Assembly: GCF_042665545.1 (NCBI RefSeq)
Contig: NZ_JBHTCM010000004.1
Span: forward strand, 558,001 to 622,000
Length of the DNA stretch: 64,000 nucleotides
Origin: Rhodocista pekingensis
GTDB lineage: Bacteria; Pseudomonadota; Alphaproteobacteria; Azospirillales; Azospirillaceae
Direction of reading: 5' to 3'
Part shown: in pieces, positions 52,759-60,613 of the stretch
Layout: each line of letters opens with the position of its first letter
Numbering within the stretch: the first letter of the stretch is position 1
Made by a program: the position numbers and the translations under genes
The notes under the pieces: model-generated
What the model was told of the DNA's origin: nothing
Database searches by the model: none
Seen by the model: only the letters and a program-made list of their open reading frames with translations

Positions 52759-53538
52759 ATGGATCGACGGTTCTTCCTGATATCGGCGGCGCTGGTGGGC
52801 ACCGCCGCGGCGCTGGCCGGCCCCGTGCGGGCGCTCGTCCACCCGCCAGTATTGCCTGCCGGCTCCCGACGCATCGTCGTCGGCGGGCCGGGAGCCGACG
52901 GCGGCGCGCTCGGGCTGCTCGGCGGTCTGCCCTTCGGACCGGGGCCCGAGGCGGTACGGGACTGGCTGCTGACCGTGGAAGGACAGGCGCTGTGGCAGGC
53001 CGCCTTCGCGGCGGCGGGGCTGGAGGCCCGGCCCGTGGTCCTGGAGCCCGCCCCCGGTCCCGCCCTGCCGCCGGGGCCGCCCGACCTGCCCGCCCTCGCC
53101 GGACGGAGCGTCGCCGCCCCCTGGCCGTTGCGCAGCCTGTGGCAGCGTCTAGGGGCCGCACCGGCCGGACCGGACACGGCCGCGGACATCGTCGATCCCG
53201 GACCGGCCGCCGGCCTGTGGCGGGGTTTCGGGCCGCGCTGCCGCATCGTGGCGGAGGTCCGCCCGCTGGGTCCCGGCCCGACCCTGGTGTCGAGCGGATG
53301 GTCGCCTCCGGTCACGGCCGGGCGGGCCCCCGCCGCCCGGCCCCTGCCGGCCGAGGTTCTGGTGGCGGCCGGCGCCGCCTGGAGTGCCCTGCGTGCGGAA
53401 CTGCTGGACCATTCCGACCCGCTGCACCGGCGGCTGGCGGCGGCGCTTCTGGCCCTGCCCCGGCCGGCGGAGGATCTGTCCCCGCTCTGGCCCTGGGAGA
53501 CGGCGGCGGCGCACCATCCGGTTGCCCGACCTTCCTAG
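52759..53538 (+). CDS. Tat-exported protein, diverged and shortened TRAP-binding-protein paralogue
   Basis: 259 residues with a twin-arginine-like signal (MDRRFFLISAALVGTAAALA). Aligned by eye to the next gene, an intact TRAP solute-binding protein, it shows RPLPAEVLVAAGAAWSALRA against RRLPEDVLTALGGAANEVLN, DPLHRRL against DPLTRRI, GLPFG against AFPFG, and LWQAAFAAAGL against LWDALYAPFGL. Its middle and part of the first lobe are missing and the conserved ligand Arg (in KIRTPGNNGR) is not there, so it probably cannot bind an acid in the usual way. The ATG with GGGAGG at 6 bases is chosen over one 6 bases earlier. Confidence 0.6.
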   Translation: MDRRFFLISAALVGTAAALAGPVRALVHPPVLPAGSRRIVVGGPGADGGALGLLGGLPFGPGPEAVRDWLLTVEGQALWQAAFAAAGLEARPVVLEPAPGPALPPGPPDLPALAGRSVAAPWPLRSLWQRLGAAPAGPDTAADIVDPGPAAGLWRGFGPRCRIVAEVRPLGPGPTLVSSGWSPPVTAGRAPAARPLPAEVLVAAGAAWSALRAELLDHSDPLHRRLAAALLALPRPAEDLSPLWPWETAAAHHPVARPS

Positions 53539-53586
53539 GCCCCCTACTCTGGCGACATCGAGTCCGACCAGCCGCCGAGGCCCCCC

Positions 53587-54714
53587 GTGAAGCGCCGCGC
53601 CTTCCTGACCGGCAGTGCCGCCGCGGCGGCAGCCCCGGCCGTCCTTGCTCCCCTGGCCGCCGCCGGGGGCGTGGCCGCGCCCGCCATCGCCAGCGGACGG
53701 ATGGAATGGCGCATGGTGACGAGCTGGCCCAAGGGGCTGCCCGGCGTCGGCACCGGCGCGGAGCGGCTGGCCCGGCGCATCGGTGAGATGACGGACGGGC
53801 GGCTGACGGTGAAGGTCTTCGCCGCGGGCGAGCTGGTGCCGGCGCTCCAGTGCTTCGACGCGGTGGCGAACGGCACGGCGGAGATGGCGCACGACGCCGC
53901 CTACTACCACCTGTCCAAGTCCGAAGGCTGCGCCTTCTTCACCGCCTTTCCCTTCGGGTTGACGGCGAACGAGCTGGACGCCTGGGTTCAGCATGGGGGG
54001 GCGCAGGAACTGTGGGACGCGCTGTACGCGCCGTTCGGGCTGAAGCCCTTCCTGGCGGGCAACACCGGCACCCAGATGTTCGGCTGGTTCCGCAAGGAGA
54101 TCCGGTCGGTGGCGGACCTGCGCGGCCTGAAGATCCGCACGCCCGGCAACAACGGCCGTATCCTGGCCCGACTGGGCGCCACCGTCGTCAACGTGCCGGG
54201 TGGCGAAATCTACGGCAACCTCCAGTCCGGTGCGCTGGACGCGGCGGAGTGGGTCGGTCCCTTCAACGATCTGGCGCTCGGTTTCTACCAGGTGGCGCCC
54301 TACTACTATTCGCCCGGCGTCCAGGAGCCCGGGGCCGGGTTGCAGCTCACCGTGTCCAAGGCGAAGTACGAGGCGCTGCCCGCCGACCTGCGCACCGTCA
54401 TCGCCCAGGCCGCACAGGCCGAGAACAACGACATGCTGGCGGAATACACGGCCCGCAACGGTGCCGCGCTGGCGACCCTGGTGCGGCAGCACGGGGTCAG
54501 GCTGCGGCGGCTACCGGAGGACGTGCTGACGGCCCTGGGGGGCGCCGCCAACGAGGTGCTGAACGAGATCCACGGGGCGGGCGACCCGCTGACCCGTCGC
54601 ATCATCGAAAGCTATGTCCGGTTCCGCGCCGAGGTCGTCCCCTGGAGCCGGGTGGGAGAGTTCACGTTGGAGCAGGCCCGGTTGCTGGACATCCCGCACG
54701 CGCTGCGGGACTGA
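53587..54714 (+). CDS. TRAP transporter substrate-binding protein DctP family
   Basis: 375 residues, GTG start, twin-arginine signal KRRAFLTGSAAAAAAPAVLA. The DctP fold is clear: MVTSWPKGLPGVGTGAERLA, GELVPALQCFDAVANGTAEM, GWFRKEIRSVADLRGLKIR with the conserved carboxylate-binding Arg184 in KIRTPGNNGR, and DAAEWVGPFNDLALGFYQVA. Typical of the alpha-keto acid or related TRAP clusters that use Tat export. No dctQ or dctM permease genes are near, so it is an orphan in this window. It follows its own shortened paralogue by 48 bp. Confidence 0.9.
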   Translation: MKRRAFLTGSAAAAAAPAVLAPLAAAGGVAAPAIASGRMEWRMVTSWPKGLPGVGTGAERLARRIGEMTDGRLTVKVFAAGELVPALQCFDAVANGTAEMAHDAAYYHLSKSEGCAFFTAFPFGLTANELDAWVQHGGAQELWDALYAPFGLKPFLAGNTGTQMFGWFRKEIRSVADLRGLKIRTPGNNGRILARLGATVVNVPGGEIYGNLQSGALDAAEWVGPFNDLALGFYQVAPYYYSPGVQEPGAGLQLTVSKAKYEALPADLRTVIAQAAQAENNDMLAEYTARNGAALATLVRQHGVRLRRLPEDVLTALGGAANEVLNEIHGAGDPLTRRIIESYVRFRAEVVPWSRVGEFTLEQARLLDIPHALRD

Positions 54715-54790
54715 CCGGGGGAACCCGGGCCGCGCGCAGGCGTTCGGTGCCCGCAGGCACTTACCCTTGCCCATGCCGGAGGCGAAGGTC

Positions 54791-55141
54791 ATGAAGCGCG
54801 CACGCCCGTTCCCGCTGACCGTGCCGTTCCTGTCCGTGCTGCTGCCGGCCGCCCTCCTGCTGCCGGCCCCGTCGGCGGATGCCGCCGACCGTCCCGCCGA
54901 CGCCCGGATCGGGGGCGAACTGGCCCAGGCCCGGTGTACTGACTGCCATGTGGTGGCAGCCACCGGTGGCGGGACCGATCAGGCACCGCCCCTGCCGGCG
55001 GTGGCCGTTGCCCGCAGCGACGGCGAGCTGGCGGCGTTCCTGGCCCGGCCGCATGGCGCCATGCCGCCGATCAGCCTGACCCGGCAGGAGATCGCCGATC
55101 TGGTCGCCTATCTGGGAACGCTGCGGCCGCGGGCCCCCTGA
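54791..55141 (+). CDS. Small mono-heme cytochrome c
   Basis: 116 residues with a Sec signal peptide (LTVPFLSVLLPAALLLPAP, cut after ADA). One heme site CTDCH at residues 49-53 and a probable axial Met91 in HGAMPPISLT, both expected in class I cytochromes c of about 80 mature residues. The end RQEIADLVAYLGTLRPRAP is the usual final helix. I use the ATG at 54791; one at 54773 is possible. Electron partner unknown. Confidence 0.85.
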   Translation: MKRARPFPLTVPFLSVLLPAALLLPAPSADAADRPADARIGGELAQARCTDCHVVAATGGGTDQAPPLPAVAVARSDGELAAFLARPHGAMPPISLTRQEIADLVAYLGTLRPRAP

Positions 55142-55450
55142 TCGGTAAGAGCGGCCTGCGCTCTATTGACGCGGCAGGGCGCCGGCACCAGGACCGGTGT
55201 CCGGACCGGACGACGATCCCGCGCCGGTGCGGCCCGCAATGCCGCGCATTGACCGACTTGTCACACCAATATCCTTCGCGGCCTAACGAAAGCCATAACC
55301 GACCGGCCGAGTTGCCGTCGGCGCCTGCATACGATAGGCACCGCCACACCCGCCGGGCAGGGTGAAATCATTCCGGTCGTGACCAACGGCTGGAATGATC
55401 TATACTGAATACTCTTTTGCAGGATGTGACGCGAGAGTGCCGCCGCGACG
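55142..55450. other. 309-bp intergenic region before the response regulator
   Basis: No gene is seen. It has several short G+C inverted repeats in its left part and a lower-G+C right part. The probable promoter of the response regulator near 55379-55406 is given separately. Confidence 0.5.
55379..55406 (+). promoter_or_regulatory. Possible promoter of the response regulator gene
   Basis: GTGACC and TATACT are separated by 16 bases; the -10 box is close to consensus, the -35 is weak. It would give a 5' leader of about 37 bases. Confidence 0.35.
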
Positions 55451-55891
55451 ATGAACCGATCCAGAGAACTACCCAGCCACTTGCCGTCTGCCCGGATCAT
55501 GATTGTCGAAGACGATGCCCTCGTCGCGCTCGGCATCCGCATGACGTTGCAGGACCTGGGCTATGATGTCGTCGGAATTGCGGCGTCGGAGCCGGAAGCC
55601 ATCGATCTTGCCGCAGCGGCCCGGCCATCGCTGGCCCTGATGGATATCCGCCTGCGCGGCGTGGTGGACGGGATCGACACGGCTCGCCGCCTGCGCAGCG
55701 AATACAATATCCGCTCGATCTATCTGTCGGCGTACACGGACGAAAACACCATGACCCGTGTCGCCCAGACCTATCCGCTGGGCTTCGTGCAGAAGCCCTA
55801 TTCCGCGCCGCAGCTCAAGGCCGCGCTGGAACTGGCGCTGCGCCGGCTGGGCAGCGCCGGCGGTGCGCCGGCGGTACCGTCGGCCGGCTGA
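55451..55891 (+). CDS. Single-domain response regulator
   Basis: 146 residues, receiver domain only, no output domain. The acidic pocket is Glu20, Asp21, Asp22 (MIVEDDALVA), the phospho-acceptor Asp65 is in LALMDIRLRG, the Thr/Ser switch is in IYLSAYTDENT, and Lys115 is in GFVQKPYSAPQL. This DIRLRG…VDGIDTA…KPY pattern is typical of CheY-like or FixJ-type receivers that pass phosphate to other proteins. No histidine kinase is beside it. Confidence 0.88.
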   Translation: MNRSRELPSHLPSARIMIVEDDALVALGIRMTLQDLGYDVVGIAASEPEAIDLAAAARPSLALMDIRLRGVVDGIDTARRLRSEYNIRSIYLSAYTDENTMTRVAQTYPLGFVQKPYSAPQLKAALELALRRLGSAGGAPAVPSAG

Positions 55892-56023
55892 ACCCCTGTC
55901 CGGCCGAACCCAGTTTTGTCACGCGCGCCGCGCCCGGCTTCCGGGAATGGCCGGCGCTCCTTCGTGTTCATCCGGGTGACGGGGGCGGCGACGGCCCCCG
56001 CTTCCGACAGAAGGAGACCCGAG

Positions 56024-56311
56024 ATGCGCGCCAGACTCTGGCTGGTTCCGACCGTGTTGCTGTTCGGCCTCGCGGCCTGTGGCGACGATACCGCAGGCGG
56101 CGGCAACACCACGGGGACTTCCCCCGCCCCCGCCACCTCGACCCCGCCGGAGCCTTCGGGCACGACCGGCAGCCCGACCATGCCGGGCACCACGACCCCG
56201 GGGCCGGCGACCCCCGGGACGACCACGCCGGGCACGACGACCGGCACCAACGACACCAGCCCGGGAACCGGCAGCACCGGTTCGACCAGCGGCCAGCCGG
56301 GCGGCGGCTGA
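56024..56311 (+). CDS. Thr/Pro/Gly-rich lipoprotein
   Basis: 95 residues. Signal with lipobox LAAC (Cys19) then a low-complexity tail made of PGTTTPG-like repeats and TGSTSGQPGGG. Ribosome site AAGGAG before the ATG supports a real gene. The repetitive part is likely a flexible spacer; no domain or partner can be named. The opposite strand also shows a long frame with VVVPGV repeats, which I treat as its shadow. Confidence 0.65.
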   Translation: MRARLWLVPTVLLFGLAACGDDTAGGGNTTGTSPAPATSTPPEPSGTTGSPTMPGTTTPGPATPGTTTPGTTTGTNDTSPGTGSTGSTSGQPGGG

Positions 56312-56335
56312 GCACCACCCGGCATCACGCCATCA

Positions 56336-56728
56336 TCACGCAGGCGGGACCGGCCTCGGCCGCCGGTCCTCGCCGATGGCGACATAGGTGAAGACGCCCT
56401 CCGTCACCTTGTAGGCCTGACTGGCGGCCCCCCGCCGGACCCAGACGTCGATCTTGACCCGGATCGAGGTCGTGCCGACCCGCTCCACCGCACAGTAGCA
56501 GTTCACTTCGTCCCCCAGGCTGACCGGCCGGTGGAACTTCATCGCCTCGATCCCGATGGTGGCGACCCGGCCCTGGGCCCGCCGGGCCGCGATGACACCG
56601 CCCGCCACATCCATCTGCGACAGCACCCAGCCGCCGAACACATCGCCGTTGCCGTTCAGATCGCGTGGCATGGCGAAGGTGCGGAGCGCCGGGGCGTCGC
56701 GGTCGAAATCCGGCATCGTCTCATCCAT
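56336..56728 (-). CDS. Acyl-CoA thioesterase (YciA/BFIT hotdog family)
   Basis: 130 residues. The hotdog core is GDVFGGWVLSQMDVAGGVIA with the catalytic Asp, then KFHRPVSLGDEVNCYCAVER and TSIRVKIDVWVRRG, and the final VTEGVFTYVAIGEDRRPRPV. It hydrolyses acyl-CoA; members have broad specificity. I chose the ATG at 56728, behind a GGAG site; the first ATG at 56755 has none. Confidence 0.88.
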   Translation of the reverse strand: MDETMPDFDRDAPALRTFAMPRDLNGNGDVFGGWVLSQMDVAGGVIAARRAQGRVATIGIEAMKFHRPVSLGDEVNCYCAVERVGTTSIRVKIDVWVRRGAASQAYKVTEGVFTYVAIGEDRRPRPVPPA

Positions 56729-56796
56729 GGTCGGGTAGACTCCTCTCGACAACATTACAAAATCTGGTAGCGCCCCTGCATGGGGACCGCTTCACC

Positions 56797-56826
56797 TTGA
56801 AAGCGCGCGGCGCGGGTCCCTATAAT
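56797..56826 (+). promoter_or_regulatory. parE: Near-consensus promoter abutting the parE start codon
   Basis: TTGAAA (56797-56802) and TATAAT (56821-56826) are separated by 18 bases. The -10 box ends only 5 bases before the parE ATG, so transcription would start at or within a base or two of that ATG, giving a leaderless message. No other ribosome site is seen before it. Confidence 0.7.
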
Positions 56827-56831
56827 GGGCC

Positions 56832-58823
56832 ATGACCGACCTTTTCCAGAACACCGCCCGCAAGCAGGACACCTATTCCGCCCAGGACATCGAGGTCCTG
56901 GAAGGACTGGAGCCCGTGCGGCGGCGGCCCGGCATGTATATCGGCGGCACCGACGAGCGGGCGCTGCACCATCTCGCGGCCGAGGTACTGGACAACGCCA
57001 TGGACGAGGCGGTGGCGGGCCATGCCACCCGCATCGACATGGAACTGACGGCGGACGGCACCCTCACGGTGCGCGACAACGGCCGCGGCATCCCCGTGGA
57101 CGAGCATCCGCGTTATCCGGGCAAGTCGGCGCTGGAGGTGATCCTCACGACGCTGCACTCCGGCGGCAAGTTCTCGGGCAAGGTCTACGCCACCTCCGGC
57201 GGCCTGCACGGCGTCGGCTCGGCGGTGGTGAACGCGCTGTCCGACAAGCTGCGGGTGGAAGTGGCGCGCGACCGCCAGCTCTGGACCCAGGACTACAGCC
57301 GCGGCGTGCCGCTGGGACCGCTGGCCAATGTCGGTCCCGTCCACAACCGCCGCGGCACGGTGGTGAGCTTCCACCCCGACCCGCTGATCTTCGGCGAAGG
57401 CGCCGCCTTCAAGCCGGAGCGGCTGTACCGGATGTGCCGCTCCAAGGCCTATCTCTACCGCGGCGTGGAGATCCGCTGGAGCTGCGATCCCGCCCTGCTG
57501 CCGGTCGACGGTTCCGTACCGGCGGCGGAGACCCAGCACTTCCCCGACGGCCTGCTGGACTACCTGACCGGCACGCTGCGCCAGCGCGCGACGGTGACGC
57601 CGCAGGCCTTCGCCGGGCAGGCCGAGTTCCCGAACGAGGCAGGCCGGGTCGAATGGGCCATCGCCTGGCCCGAGGATGACGAGGGCTTCAGCCACACCTA
57701 CTGCAACACCATCCCGACCCCGTTGGGTGGCACGCATGAGCAGGGCCTGCGCGCGGCCCTGACCCGCGCGCTGAAGGGCTACGGTGAGATGGTCGGCAAC
57801 AAGCGGGCCGGCAGCGTCACGGCGGACGACGTGATGGACGGCGCCATGGTGCTGCTCTCCGTCTTCGTGCGCGACCCGCAGTTCCAGGGCCAGACGAAGG
57901 AGCGGCTGGTCAGCCCCGAGGCGCAGCGCCTGACCGACGCCGCCATAAAGGACCATTTCGACCACTGGCTCTCCGCCGCCCCCGATGCCGCCAAGGCCCT
58001 GCTGGAGCGGCTGATCGAGAAGGCGGAGGAGCGGGCCCGCAGGCGCGCCCAAAAGGAGATGGCGCGCAAGTCTCCGACCCGGCGCCTGCGCCTGCCCGGC
58101 AAGCTGGCCGACTGCTCCCGCCAGAGTGCGGAGAACACGGAGATCTTCATCGTCGAGGGCGACAGCGCCGGTGGCTCCGCCAAGCAGGCGCGCAACCGCG
58201 AGATCCAGGCCATCCTGCCCCTGCGCGGCAAGATCCTGAACGTCGCCTCGGCCAGCGTGGACAAGCTGCGCGGCAACCAGGAGCTGGCCGATCTGGCGCA
58301 GGCGCTGGGCTGCGGCACCGGCAAGGAGTTCTCGCTCGACAAGCTGCGCTACGAGCGGGTCATCATCATGACCGACGCGGACGTGGACGGCGCCCACATC
58401 GCGTCTCTGCTGATGACCTTCTTCTACCGGGAGATGCCCGGCCTGATCCAGGCCGGGCACCTGTACCTGGCGCTGCCGCCGCTCTACCGCCTGTCCGGCG
58501 GCAACACGGTGCGCTATGCCCGCGACGACGCGCACAAGGACGAGCTGATGAAGACCGTCTTCCGCACCGTCCGCGGCAAGGTCGAGATCAGCCGGTTCAA
58601 GGGCCTGGGCGAGATGCCGCCGTCCCAGCTCAAGGAAACGACCATGGACCCGGCGAAGCGGACCCTGCTCCGCGTCGTCGTCCCCGACCTGCGCGACCCC
58701 GAGCAGAAGGTGGACGCGGAGGAGACCCGCTCCCTGGTCGAGAGCCTGATGGGCCGCAAGCCCGAGCTGCGCTTCAAGTTCATCACCGAGAACGCCCGGT
58801 TCGCCCAGGACCTGGACGTCTAG
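56832..58823 (+). CDS. parE: DNA topoisomerase IV subunit B
   Basis: ATPase subunit of the decatenating topoisomerase. 663 residues. GHKL ATPase motifs: VRRRPGMYIGGTDERALHHL, AEVLDNAMDEAVAG with the catalytic Glu, DNGRGIPVDEHP and GGLHGVGSAVVNALS. The Toprim domain has FIVEGDSAGGSAKQARNREI, QAILPLRGKILNV and MTDADVDGAHIASLLM. The C-terminus GLGEMPPSQLKETTMDP is standard. Length and the DADVDGAHI region fit ParE, not GyrB. The start immediately follows a strong promoter. Confidence 0.95.
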   Translation: MTDLFQNTARKQDTYSAQDIEVLEGLEPVRRRPGMYIGGTDERALHHLAAEVLDNAMDEAVAGHATRIDMELTADGTLTVRDNGRGIPVDEHPRYPGKSALEVILTTLHSGGKFSGKVYATSGGLHGVGSAVVNALSDKLRVEVARDRQLWTQDYSRGVPLGPLANVGPVHNRRGTVVSFHPDPLIFGEGAAFKPERLYRMCRSKAYLYRGVEIRWSCDPALLPVDGSVPAAETQHFPDGLLDYLTGTLRQRATVTPQAFAGQAEFPNEAGRVEWAIAWPEDDEGFSHTYCNTIPTPLGGTHEQGLRAALTRALKGYGEMVGNKRAGSVTADDVMDGAMVLLSVFVRDPQFQGQTKERLVSPEAQRLTDAAIKDHFDHWLSAAPDAAKALLERLIEKAEERARRRAQKEMARKSPTRRLRLPGKLADCSRQSAENTEIFIVEGDSAGGSAKQARNREIQAILPLRGKILNVASASVDKLRGNQELADLAQALGCGTGKEFSLDKLRYERVIIMTDADVDGAHIASLLMTFFYREMPGLIQAGHLYLALPPLYRLSGGNTVRYARDDAHKDELMKTVFRTVRGKVEISRFKGLGEMPPSQLKETTMDPAKRTLLRVVVPDLRDPEQKVDAEETRSLVESLMGRKPELRFKFITENARFAQDLDV

Positions 58824-58855
58824 CCCCGCCACAGGACAGAGACCGGAGAGGCCCC

Positions 58856-59407
58856 GTGCTGCTCGACGCCTCCGCCTCCCGCCTTGTCGTCATCGACGTG
58901 CAGTCGCGCCTGCTGGCCGCCGTGCAGGGCGGCGAGCGCGTGGCCGCCCGCTGCGCCATCCTGGCGAAAGGGGCCTCCCTGCTGGGCGTGCCGGTCTGCG
59001 CCACGGAACAGAACCCCGCTGGCATCGGCGGAACCGTGCCGGAGCTGGCCGCCCTGATCGGCACCGTCTTCCCGAAGACGACCTTCAGCGCCGGCGGCGA
59101 TCCGGCCTTCGCCGCCTGGGCCGAGGCCGGCGGGACCGTGGTGCTGTGCGGGACGGAGGCGCATGTCTGTGTGTTGCAGACGGCGCTGGATCTGCGCCGG
59201 CGCGGCCGCCCCGTGGCCGTGGTGGCGGACGCCGTCGGTTCGCGCGATGCCGCCGACCGCGAAGCGGCACTGAACCGCCTGCGTGTCCACGGTGTGGACA
59301 TCGTCACGGCGGAGATGGTGCTGTTCGAGTGGCTGGGACGCTACGACCGGCCCGAATTCCGCGCCGTGCTGCCGCTGATCAAGGCCCTGGGGCCGGACGC
59401 GGCCTGA
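58856..59407 (+). CDS. Isochorismatase-like cysteine hydrolase
   Basis: 183 residues, GTG start with ribosome site GGAGAGG. The family triad is Asp14 (VVIDVQSRLL), the Lys in VFPKTTFSAG, and the Cys of GTEAHVCVLQTALDLRRRG. Such hydrolases act on isochorismate, N-carbamoyl amines or nicotinamide; the substrate cannot be fixed. It starts 32 bp after parE and is probably co-transcribed. Confidence 0.88.
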   Translation: MLLDASASRLVVIDVQSRLLAAVQGGERVAARCAILAKGASLLGVPVCATEQNPAGIGGTVPELAALIGTVFPKTTFSAGGDPAFAAWAEAGGTVVLCGTEAHVCVLQTALDLRRRGRPVAVVADAVGSRDAADREAALNRLRVHGVDIVTAEMVLFEWLGRYDRPEFRAVLPLIKALGPDAA

Positions 59408-59421
59408 GGCCGGCGGCCAGA

Positions 59422-59453
59422 CCGCTTCCGGTCAATGCCGCTTCCGGTCAATG
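59422..59453. repeat. 16-bp tandem duplication
   Basis: CCGCTTCCGGTCAATG occurs twice with no gap (59422-59437, 59438-59453), between the isochorismatase stop and the end of the small ORF on the other strand; the second copy contains that ORF's stop codon. Confidence 0.9.
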
Positions 59454-59561
59454 GTGGTGCCCGCCGTGGGAGGCGGGCTGACCGTTGCCGCCCAGCGCCT
59501 GAATGCAGAGCGCGACCACGCCGGTGAACACCAGGAACACGCCGATGCCGAGGAACCCCAT
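59448..59561 (-). CDS. Putative 37-residue small membrane protein with His tail
   Basis: An ATG frame reads MGFLGIGVFLVFTGVVALCI then QALGGNGQPASHGGHHH and a TGA stop. It has one strong hydrophobic helix, about 20 residues, and a short polar end with four His. A GGAG lies 8 bases before the ATG. It is too short for usual gene finders. The hydrophobic helix with a metal-like His end suggests a small membrane partner protein, but no family is known to me and coding potential at this length is modest evidence. Confidence 0.45.
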   Translation of the reverse strand: MGFLGIGVFLVFTGVVALCIQALGGNGQPASHGGHHH

Positions 59562-59644
59562 GGGACCGCTCCGTCTGCAATGCCTGCGGCGACCATAGCC
59601 GCCGGCCGCGGGGCCGGCAAGGCGCCACCCCCTCTTCCTGTCCG

Positions 59645-60382
59645 TCAGAACCGGGTCAGCCAGAGGCGCATCAGCGCCGTCGTCGCTTCCGGCTGTTCCA
59701 CCGGCGCCAGATGGCCGCAGCGTTCCACGATCGCCAGCCGGCCGCCCGGGATGCCGTCCGCCATCTCCTGCGCCTTCTCCGGCCCGGTCAGCGCATCCTC
59801 ACGGCCGACGATGACCAGGGTCGGGCAGCGGATGCCCGGCAGATCAGGCCGTGAATCCGGCCGGGTCAGGATGGCCGTCTGCTGACGGCAGAAGGCGTCG
59901 CGTCCGGTCCGTTCGGCCATCGCCATGATCGGCCCCGTCATGTCCGCATCGGCCAGCCGGTCGGGATGCACCAGCATGGGCAGCAGCCGCGGCGTCACCC
60001 CTTTGAAGCGGCCGGTCCTGGCCAGCTTGATGAGGGCCTGGCGGCGTTCCTTCTGCTCGTCCGTGTCCGGCCGGGCGGTAGTGTCCACGAGGCAGAGCTT
60101 CGCCACCCGTTCCGGCGCCTGGCGCAGCATCTCGAAGGCGACATAGCCCCCCATGGACAGGCCGGCGAGGGCAAAACGCTCCGGAGCCACCGCCAGCACC
60201 CCGCGGGCCAGGTCAGCCACCGACTCGGCCCCCGTCAGGTCGGCGACCTGGATGGCCGGCGCGACATCGGCGAGGTGGCGGGTCTGGTGCGCCCAGAGGG
60301 CCGCGTCGCAGAGCAGTCCCGGCAGCAGGACCAGCGGCAGCGCCCCGGTTTCCGGGGGCCGGCCGGTTTCTCCCTTCATCAT
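59645..60382 (-). CDS. Alpha/beta hydrolase
   Basis: 245 residues. The nucleophile elbow GLSMGGYVAFEMLRQAPERV, the start PLVLLPGLLCDAALWAHQTR and the C-terminal VIVGREDALTGPEKAQEMAD and GHLAPVEQPEAT show the full triad. It resembles the MhpC/BioH-like class; substrate unknown. Start may be either of two adjacent ATG codons (60382 or 60379). No strong ribosome site. Confidence 0.85.
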   Translation of the reverse strand: MMKGETGRPPETGALPLVLLPGLLCDAALWAHQTRHLADVAPAIQVADLTGAESVADLARGVLAVAPERFALAGLSMGGYVAFEMLRQAPERVAKLCLVDTTARPDTDEQKERRQALIKLARTGRFKGVTPRLLPMLVHPDRLADADMTGPIMAMAERTGRDAFCRQQTAILTRPDSRPDLPGIRCPTLVIVGREDALTGPEKAQEMADGIPGGRLAIVERCGHLAPVEQPEATTALMRLWLTRF

Positions 60383-60613
60383 CCGGTTGAAATCCTTGCT
60401 TGTCAGGGCATTCGTTGCTATCGATGCGCCCGACCCTAGCGGAACCTCCGCAAGGCGCCAAGTCGGGCATGGCAGTCACGCATGGTCTTCCGGATGTTTT
60501 CGGTTGATCGGCGCGACGCTTGGTCCATCTATGCGTCTGTACTGCGATGCGGGCGTAGAATTCATCCGCGCCCCGCCGGGCACCGCTCCAACGACTGGTC
60601 GCGAACAGGTTTT

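Noticed and set aside
55798..56385. A 195-codon minus-strand frame with VVVPGV repeats
   Set aside because: It is opposite the Thr/Pro/Gly-rich lipoprotein gene, which has a lipobox and a ribosome site; the repeats on the minus strand follow from the repeats of the real gene.
56820..58832. A 670-codon open frame on the minus strand over parE
   Set aside because: Antisense shadow of parE; no ribosome site and low-complexity product.
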